A DNA stretch of 29,058 nt from Tannockella sp964372125 (GTDB lineage Bacteria > Bacillota_I > Bacilli_A > Erysipelotrichales > Coprobacillaceae). The stretch covers positions 1 through 29,058 of the forward strand of contig CAYJPL010000026.1 in NCBI GenBank assembly GCA_964372125.1. The letters run 5' to 3'. Positions 7,944 through 16,600 of this stretch are shown one piece after another; positions within the stretch are counted from its first letter, which is position 1; each line of letters opens with the position of its first letter. The notes beneath the pieces are model-generated. The model worked only from the letters and a program-made list of their open reading frames with translations, did not search any database and was not told the origin of the DNA. A program made the translations under genes and the position numbers.

Positions 7944-10247
7944 TTATTGTATTTTTCTATCTTTTACAAATATCAGTAGTAGTACTGTCATAGCCATAAT
8001 CATTCCATATCCATACAGATATGTCGCATCTCCAGTTGTTGGAGTTTCTACAATATCTGGTGCTTGATTATCCGTATTTGTATTGTCTGTTTCTGGTGTA
8101 GGAACAGGTTGTTCAGTTGCTTCTTGAGGTGTATATCCTGCTACGTATAACGAGAAGTGATTTGTCATAAAGTATACTCTACCATCTTTATATGTAGCCT
8201 CAAAACTTTTTGCAGGAGCATCTGTTCCTAAAGTAATATAGTCTACTACAATTTCAGTTATATCTCTATCTTCATCTAGTATAAATGGCATTGAAACTTC
8301 CACATTTCCACCATCAAAATACGATATTTCTTTTGTACCATCAAGTATTGTAAATTCGTAACCTACTTGATAGTTACTAAAGTATGGCGTATCTAACGAT
8401 GAAAGATCAAAGTTTGAAGAAGTGATTTTAATTTCTTCTGTTTCCATTTTTTGTAACGCTTTTAGAGTTTGTAAATCTAGTATAATTGATGCACCATTAG
8501 TTTTAATTTCTAGTCCCTTCACCTCAAATTCAACAAGTGAATCAATATCTCCAATTGACAAGTACGTTGAAACATTTTTTAAATCTGTTTTCTTAGTAAC
8601 ATCAATAGTAAAGATGTGTTCACTAGGGTTTTCAAAGTCTCTTAGGGTACCATATAGACTATATGTATCTACTATTACTTCTGCTTCATTTTCATTTTCC
8701 ATCACAGTATTTTCGAGATTCGTTGGACTCTCTTGTTCAGGACCACTTGGGACTATTGTTCTTTCTGGTAATCCTTCTTGAGATGCATCCCACTGTGCCC
8801 AAGTAACATATTGTAGAGATTTTTCTGTATCATAAGAGAAAAATGATTCAATTACCTCTTCTGTCCATGTGTCATTTCCCATTGGCGTATAGATTATAAT
8901 TGGAGTAAATGCTCCATTACTATCAAAGATTTTAATGGGTAATGCATATGAATCAATTATAGGTGCATCTCCTCTAAAGTAAATATGTTGTTGACTACCT
9001 TCTTTTGTAACAACGATTGCATTGTTTTCAATTTTATTTACCGAACTAGGTATTCCAATTGCTTCTGAGTCATTATCAGAAAATGCATATGATTCAATTT
9101 TAGTAATATTCGTTGTAATATTTGCATCGATACCATTTCCTAAATAATTTACCAATGATAATCCTTCACTTGTTTTAGACATTAATAAGTCATCACTAAA
9201 CAAATAATATGGATGTTCATTACCAGTAATGATATTTGGAGTAGTAGTATTTGTAATATTTCCATATACCTGTAAATCACTTAGTTTTGTGTTCATTGTG
9301 ATATCTAGTGTTTCTAACTGATTGTTAGATATATTTAAGTACATAATATTTGGTACTCCTGTTAATGATAAGGTACTAAGAGCATTATTAGATATATTTA
9401 AAGTATTTAAGTTAGTTAAATCAATTAGATTAATATTGTTAATTATATTATCTGATACGATAATTTCCTGAATATTAGGTATAGCGTTTAACTCAAGAGC
9501 TTGGATTTGATTTTCTGAAATATTTATAGACTGAAGCATTTTATTATTTACAAAGTCTAGATTAGTTAAATTGTTTTTTGATGCATTTAATGATACCAAT
9601 CCAGTGAGCTTTGAAAGATCAAGTGCCTCTAATTCATTATACCTTAGTGATAGAGATGTTAATGTAGATGTTTCTGGTAATAAAAGTGTTTGCATTTCAT
9701 TATATGCTAAATTAACAGTTTCTAAATTAACATTATTAGTTAGATTAACATGCATCAAGCGATTATTCCCCTCAATAGACTCAAATAGTGATCCTACACT
9801 ATTTGAAACTATTAGTGTCTCTAATAACACATTATTATTTACATTAATACTCGATAATTTCGTATCCATTAATCTTAAATATGTTAAATTCGTATTGCTT
9901 GAAAGATCTATATCTTCAATTTGTGCTAAGTAAATAGATAGATATTCTAAATTTGTAAAATGTGAAATTCCTGTTACATCTGTAATACTTGCAGCATTTG
10001 GATAATTCCATGATATTTCTATCCTTGTTACCATGGTAATTTCACTTTGAGATAGTATACCATCTTTAGCAGTTCCGTCTATCCCATCTAACGTTTCATT
10101 GATATAACCACGAAATACTTCATTTGGAAAGTTTGCCTCATTAATATCAACATTTTCAAGTGCATATGTTGTTGGTGTAATAATATTACCACAAACAGTT
10201 GCAACCATTACTGCTACTACTAGTAAATATGTTATTGATTTTTTCAT
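7944..10247 (-). CDS. Leucine-rich-repeat cell-surface protein with TTGD-type C-terminal anchor
   Basis: 767 residues. Signal peptide about 1-30. 'NFPNEVFRGYI' and a calcium-loop-like 'DGTAKDGILSQSEI' (about 38-72) precede the repeats, as in many Bacillota LRR proteins. Residues about 80-330 hold about ten 21-22-residue leucine-rich repeats ('LxxLNISNNxLxxL'). A BspA-like stretch follows (about 370-440, 'IESYAFSDN', 'YFRGDAP'), then an unrecognised beta domain (about 540-720) and a Thr/Pro/Asn-rich linker. The end is 'TPTTGD' (about 735-740), a hydrophobic segment and 'KDRK': the layout of a sortase signal but with TPTTGD in place of LPXTG. It is likely cell-wall or membrane attached and mediates protein or host binding (inference). 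Two AGGAGGAATAT ribosome sites precede it; the proximal one gives normal spacing to this ATG. Confidence 0.87.
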   Translation of the reverse strand: MKKSITYLLVVAVMVATVCGNIITPTTYALENVDINEANFPNEVFRGYINETLDGIDGTAKDGILSQSEITMVTRIEISWNYPNAASITDVTGISHFTNLEYLSIYLAQIEDIDLSSNTNLTYLRLMDTKLSSINVNNNVLLETLIVSNSVGSLFESIEGNNRLMHVNLTNNVNLETVNLAYNEMQTLLLPETSTLTSLSLRYNELEALDLSKLTGLVSLNASKNNLTNLDFVNNKMLQSINISENQIQALELNAIPNIQEIIVSDNIINNINLIDLTNLNTLNISNNALSTLSLTGVPNIMYLNISNNQLETLDITMNTKLSDLQVYGNITNTTTPNIITGNEHPYYLFSDDLLMSKTSEGLSLVNYLGNGIDANITTNITKIESYAFSDNDSEAIGIPSSVNKIENNAIVVTKEGSQQHIYFRGDAPIIDSYALPIKIFDSNGAFTPIIIYTPMGNDTWTEEVIESFFSYDTEKSLQYVTWAQWDASQEGLPERTIVPSGPEQESPTNLENTVMENENEAEVIVDTYSLYGTLRDFENPSEHIFTIDVTKKTDLKNVSTYLSIGDIDSLVEFEVKGLEIKTNGASIILDLQTLKALQKMETEEIKITSSNFDLSSLDTPYFSNYQVGYEFTILDGTKEISYFDGGNVEVSMPFILDEDRDITEIVVDYITLGTDAPAKSFEATYKDGRVYFMTNHFSLYVAGYTPQEATEQPVPTPETDNTNTDNQAPDIVETPTTGDATYLYGYGMIMAMTVLLLIFVKDRKIQ

Positions 10248-10252
10248 ATATT

Positions 10253-10306
10253 CCTCCTATATTAAATATTTTAACTGCATACATCAAGTTTTGATATTCC
10301 TCCTTT
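10253..10306 (-). promoter_or_regulatory. Duplicated ribosome-binding site before the LRR gene
   Basis: On the minus strand the 11-mer AGGAGGAATAT occurs twice, with its AGGAGG cores at 10304-10299 and 10258-10253. The proximal copy serves the LRR ATG at 10247. The distal copy could serve TTG 10287 or ATG 10284, which open an out-of-frame reading frame overlapping the LRR start. A nearby ATG at 10280 gives a 7-codon peptide (MQLKYLI) ending in the proximal site. This is a leader-ORF candidate or a local duplication. Confidence 0.4.
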
Positions 10307-10352
10307 CACTGCACATATATTTCATTATAAATTCATGCTTTGTTGTTATTAG

Positions 10353-10373
10353 CTATAATGTAATAATTAATAG
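10353..10373. promoter_or_regulatory. Recurrent upstream motif, copy 2 (ATAATGTAATAATTAATAG)
   Basis: Lies about 106-126 bp upstream of the LRR gene and corresponds to 7776-7795 before the WG-repeat operon. It is followed directly by GGATTTTGTAAT, the companion element also seen there. Its role is unknown. Confidence 0.3.
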
Positions 10374-10544
10374 GATTTTGTAATAAATTACTACTTATAT
10401 ATATTCTACATAAAATATCTATATTGGTAGATTATTCTATTATGTGAACATTAACTTTATTAACTTTAATTTTTATCATGTTTAACAGATGAATCACATA
10501 ACAGTTCCATAGTATCATTTTTATTATTGTATGGAGTATAAACA

Positions 10545-10570
10545 AAAAAAGTCTTTAAAAAGACTTTTTT
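10545..10570. terminator. Terminator of the M26 protease gene (symmetric hairpin)
   Basis: AAAAAAGTCTTT / AAAGACTTTTTT form a hairpin flanked by A and T runs, so it can work in either direction. It lies about 40 nt beyond the stop of the M26 gene, whose transcript runs on the minus strand. Confidence 0.8.
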
Positions 10571-10610
10571 GTATCTTGATCGTTTATTACTTGATCGATA
10601 TTTCAAATAT

Positions 10611-13600
10611 TTATTTAATGGTTGGATATCCTAATGTATCAATTGTACTATAATCCCAAATGGTATCATCAAGACCAAGTGTGTTTTGATAGAACTCTGC
10701 AGTTATTTCACTGCTATTTAGAGAAATTATTTTTTCTCCAGTAGATGAAACTCCACTTCTATTAGTTAGTTCATATCCATTATTCACTTTATTTTGACCA
10801 TCGTTTTCTACTGAGATAATTTTAGGGATATCAGCTTGTACATCTGATAGTTGTAGGGCATTTGTAATACTTCCATTATTTGTTTCAAATGCACCAATGA
10901 TTCCTCCATTTGAATTACGATCATCATCTATTTCAGGCTTGACGACTTCAACATTAGAAACCACATTTGTTAGTGTTGTATTATCACGTAATACCCCAGC
11001 AACCCCACCACTATGGGTCTTAGTTGTTGATACACTACCATCAACAACTACATTTTCAATACTTGTACTATGCACACGTCCAAATAGACCACCACCATAG
11101 AAATTTGTTAGTGAGATATTCACATTTATTGCTTCAATATTTTTAACTCTAGAGCTATACATTTTACCAATCATTCCCCCTACTTCATTATGGGCCGAAA
11201 TAGTAATATTTTCTAAAGTAATATAAGTGATTGTTGAATTTTCTACATAACCAATTAAACTTCCAACTTTTTCACGTTTTAATTCTGTAAATGTTATATC
11301 CGATAGTTTAACGTTTGATACAGTACCACCAATCGATTTTTGTGCTAATAGACCAAATTCTGTTTGATATGCATTAACTGTACTAGAAGATATATTTAGG
11401 TTTGTAACAGTACCTGTTAGATTTTCAAAAATTGGTTTTGGTAGACCTGTGATTGTTTTATCATTTCCATTAATTGTTCCACTAAATTCTCCACTAATAA
11501 TTGCTGAGTTTCCTGAAATACTACTTGCATCAATGTTATCCATTAATATGTAACTTGATTTTTTCGCAAGTGGATCTGTAGACGTTTCTATTTCTAATAA
11601 ATCTTCCATTGTGTGTATTTCGAAATTTGTAACTTCATATGAAGTTGGTGTTAATTCTACATTATTCCCTTGCTTTGAAGCAAATAGTGGTAATTTGACA
11701 TTAATATTTGATACAACAATATCATCAATTAAGGAATTATTAACACTATTTGATAATAATGCAGTATCTTCTCCATCAACATATATGTCATTAAATGTAA
11801 TGTTTTTAAAATGACCATAGTCAGTGTGATTAAAGATTGCTCCTTGTAATCCAGTAATGGCATATCCATTACCATCAATAATACCTACAAAGTTATTTGT
11901 TACATAAGCATTTGTTGCTTCATCTAGTGCTATTCCACTAAAATCTAAATTACTTACTAAACGATATGATCCCCATTCATTACTATTAACAGCATCTATT
12001 AATTGTTGAGCTGTTGATATATCTTGTTTGTATACTAGATTAAATCCATCTGAGCCATTATCAAAGTCTTCACTATCATGCTTAATAGCATTATATAAAG
12101 TACTACGTAAGTTATTAGTATTTGTACGTGTTCCTGTTTTTGCATCTTCTTTTAGTGCAATAACATATTTATCAATAACCTCATCCACATCAAAGTAATT
12201 TGTTGTCTCTAGGTTAGCTTCTACTTCTTGCCATCTTGACATTTTATATTTTTCCCATGTCATTGTAGAATCACCTGTAACATTTTGAATAGCTTCTAAG
12301 TCATTTTCTGACTGTCCACTGGCATATGCAATACGACCTTCAATACCACCTACACCAAGCATTTCATAACTTGTTCTTTTAAATACTGTACCATCTGCTA
12401 CACGTTCATCATTATATGGATGATACCATAATATATCATAGTGAGTACTTGTCTCATATATGTTATTTCCATATATCGCACTGTTTCTAAATACAATACG
12501 GTTATCCCATAAATCTTGCATTGTTTTTAGATTCATGGCTTCTATTTCTTCAGCGGTAACTTTTTGATAATGTGTATGTTCAGTAGTTGCACTTGCTTCT
12601 TCTTTTAACGTACCATCAGTTCCCATATAGAATACTTGAGTAACTAGGTTTGCTTGTTCCTCAGGAGATAGTTTAAAGAATGCTTGAGCAGTTAGATAAT
12701 CTAACATGTAATATGCATCAAACATATCATCATAGAAATCATGGATATTTTCTGCACCGTGAATTCGATCCATATATATGTTTACACTCAACTCTGATGA
12801 AGTATCTAGGTCATAACGTAAATTAGGAGTAAGATGTCCTTCTTTCATGTTTTGAGCAATATTGTAGTCAGCATGATCTTCAGCACCAGTACCAGTTCTA
12901 CGCCAATTACCATCATAGAAATATCTACCATCTTGATTGTGAGCTGTTTCATGTGTCCATACGCTAAATGAGAAATCTGACCATAGTACTGAATAAACAA
13001 CCCAGTAAACATCCGTACCATTAGCATATGCACCTGTGCCATTTGCTGCTGCTTGAATCTTTATAGATTCATTTACCCATTTAAATACAGGATCTTCACT
13101 CGTTCCAAATTCTTGAGTTCCTGGTGTTGGTGCTCCTTCTGGAAACTTAAATCGAGTATCATATTGAATATTTGTTCTTTCATTAAACCATTTTACTGGA
13201 TTTGGTTGATATGTTGCTGAATTTTCATAGAATGCAAGTGTCATATCTGCATAGTGTGATATATTCTCACGCATTGTTTCAACATCACCATCTAGATATG
13301 GTTGATAACGATTCAAACTTCCAAAAGTAATTTGAGTTGGTCCAGATATTATATACATATCATCTTGCGTATCACCAGGCATACTTAAGATTGGGATTAA
13401 TAAATGATTTCTATTATTTATTTGATCCCATGCAGTATATCTAACATCTTCTAACCCCTCACCTTGTAGTTTTCTTTCTTCTAGTATTCCTGTAAACTGA
13501 TCTGCAAACCACTTATCTGCATCATTTGATAAAGTTAATTCATAAATATATGTTTCTAAGAAAGTTTTTATTTCTTGCTCACTATATTTTGGCTTCAATA

Positions 13601-16600
13601 TATTATTATAAAAGTCAATTGTTTTATTAGTTGCACGATTATCACTAGTTGTTTGTAACACTTCACTTACTAACATTGATGCACTTGTATCTACGTCAGC
13701 ATGTAAATCACTTCCATAGAATAATACATCTGACATATCATCAGCAATTCCAATGTCAAAGTTATAGTTTTTATCAAAGTAATTAGATACATATAATATT
13801 GCTTCTAAGTTTCTATCACTTGATAAATCTGATTTTACTTTATTGATAATATTTTGACTATCATTTGTAAATGTGTATTCTGGCATAGTTTCAAGTATAT
13901 TTAATACTTCACTAGGCATTTTTGCTTTAAAGTAGTCATTATAGTAATCTACGTACAGTCTATCTTCCTCGTCACTAGTAAGTTCACTAATTTGATCATA
14001 AGAAAGTTCATTTGCCATGTTTAGAATTTCTGTGTAAGCATCATTATGGTTATTAAATACAAGTTTAGAATAATTATATTTAATTCCTAAATCTGGTACC
14101 TGATATACAGTAACACTATCTAATATTTTTTCAAATGTTACATCGTATTCAATAATTTCATTATTTTCCATAATAATACGTATTTTTACAATACTGTCTT
14201 GATTGTCTCTATTTAATCCAATTACTAAGTTACCATCATTATCAATAGGGTAAATAGTGTTTATTTTAACAGTGTTTAATATGTGATCATCCGCAATTAG
14301 ATTTCCAAATCTAATTTGTGTCTCTACATCTAGGTGTGGAATCATTACATTCATATTGTGATATGCAATATCTTTTGATGGTGAGTATGAATCAAGGGTT
14401 AAAACATGATCATAATTTGGAATTTCAACATTATCTGGTTTGATATCACTATCATTTGATTTTGCACCTATTAATGAAGGCATATTACCGACATCACTAA
14501 TCCCTTCAATATCCCAAATCGTTGGATCAAAGTTTAAATTATCTTGAATAAATTCTTTATTAATATCACTTCTTGATATATTTGTGATATTAGCATTTGT
14601 TTGATTTACTAGTGTACTATCAGTTAAAGTATATACATTTTCTAATGCATATGAACCATATCCTGTTAGTTTATGACCATCCTGAGCATCAACTCCAGTA
14701 ACTAGTGAAATGGTGTTTTTAATTGTCTTACTTCCTCCACCACCATACCCAACGATACCACCACGACCAAATGTACCATTTGTGGATAATGTAATATCGG
14801 CATATATTTTATCAAAAATAATGTTTCCATATGCCTCACCAAGTACTCCACCTGTTGCATCAGCTGACGTAGTTACGCTTCCTTGAACATAACTGTTTGT
14901 TATTGTAAGTGTTCCATATTGCTTCCCTACAAGTCCACCAGTCCATTTTGCACCTTTTATAGTAGTGTTATTCGTTGATGAATTCGTAATTGTTACATTA
15001 CTACTAGCTTTTGTTTCACCAATGAATGCACCGGTATTTGTTCCACTTGTTATCGTTGAATCATAAATATGAATATTTGAATATGATGTTGTACCTTGTG
15101 CTACAACACTAATAATTGAAGAATTTTTTACATTAGCATTTTCTATTACAATATCATTTAACGTTGCATTATTTAATTCATTAAATAATGGTACTGTTGT
15201 ATTTGATATTGTATAACCATTCCCTTCAATTGTTCCTGTAAAGTTATTTACATAATATGTAAGTTCGGTTTGGTATTTACTTGCATCTAAGTTGTTTTTT
15301 ATTTCAATTGTACCATTAGGATTTGCGATTAATTCGTCAACAAACATTTCAAACGTTTGTTTTACTACGATATTATCAATTATCATTCCATATTGAACAC
15401 TAGTCCCTGATTTTCTTGTACCGTCTAAGGTAATACTATCTTCGATGTCTAATTCTAAATATAAGTTATTGTCTTTTATTGTATGACCTTTAACATCAGC
15501 ATATCTAGTGTTATTAAATTCATCAGTTATTTGAACAAAGTAATCTGTATTGTTTAAATCATTAATATTTAGACTAGTAATAATAGTTGATGTGTCACCT
15601 GTTGCTTTATATAAAATTAATTCTTTAATATCTTTGATTTCTACAAATTCACCAATTACTTCTAATGTTTCATCAACTAATACTTCATTATATGCATTTT
15701 CATCACTTGATAATATATTTGAATCTAAGTCATATTGAGCACGTATTTGAACATTATATGTGTCACTAATTGAAGGTGTAAAATCAATATAAGCAGTATC
15801 TTTACTAACTGCATTATTTGTATAAACATCACTTGTACCATCATTGATAACAATCTCGTAATTTGTAATAGCAAGATTATTTAATATATCAATATATACT
15901 CTTACATCATCATTGTCTAATATTTCATATCTAAAGTCACTAGCTACTGGTACATCTTTTAATACATCAATTTGATACGTATTATCAAGTTCTTCTTCAT
16001 GTCCGTTTTCTAGTTTTAAACTTGTAATTGTATAATCTTGTACACCATTAGTATCTGGCGTTGTGAGAGTTATTGAATATAAATTTTCACTTTCTTTTGA
16101 TACTGCATATTCAACGTCATTTACAGTAAGGTGTGTTGGTATATATACAGTGGCATTGGTACTATTAAACAGTAGTTTGAATTCTTCATTTTTATCAAAG
16201 TAGATTTCATTATCTATTGTATGAACATTACTAAATGTAAAATCATAATCTTCTGTTATACCAATATCATGCGTATATAAATTAATTTCCTCGCTCATTG
16301 TACCAGCGATATCTTTTTTCCACGTAGCATCAATTGTTACTGAGTATACTTCATTTACATCGACATCAATAGCGTGAGTATTAAGACCAGGAATGACCGC
16401 TATACGGTGAGTTGCATTGTCTAAAGAATCACGAACTACTAATTCACTGTTTACTAGAGAGTTATCATTATCAATAATTGTATATTCTAATGTTACCTGT
16501 CTGTCTAAAGTGTTTTCACCAATTGTTACTTCACTAATGCTAAGTGGCGATTTTAAAACTTCAACTTGAGTAGCTTGGTTTACAACTACATCAACTGAGC

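Larger units (their letters stand above)
10248..10610. other. Intergenic region upstream of the LRR gene
   Basis: This 363-nt stretch has no gene. From the LRR start outward it contains a twin ribosome site, the recurrent AATGTAATAATTAATAG motif (10354-10373), a GTAAT-AA-ATTAC inverted repeat (10380-10391), two adjacent ATTAACTTT repeats (10450-10467), and the terminator of the M26 gene (10545-10570). I find no confident -35/-10 pair for the LRR gene. Confidence 0.55.

Noticed and set aside
12900..12960. M60 (enhancin-like) assignment for the HETAH protease
   Set aside because: M60 enzymes carry HEIGH-type motifs with a different downstream pattern. The 20-residue spacing from the second His to Glu, the 'HNQDGRYFYDGNWRR' context and the preceding GLUG beta-helix fit M26.
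12845..13042. Open frames antisense to, or in other frames of, the large surface genes (for example here, 17743-18015, 27150-27389, 28243-28512, 3331-3537)
   Set aside because: They lie wholly inside well-supported coding sequences, have no ribosome sites or recognisable domains, and are expected by chance in long repetitive genes.
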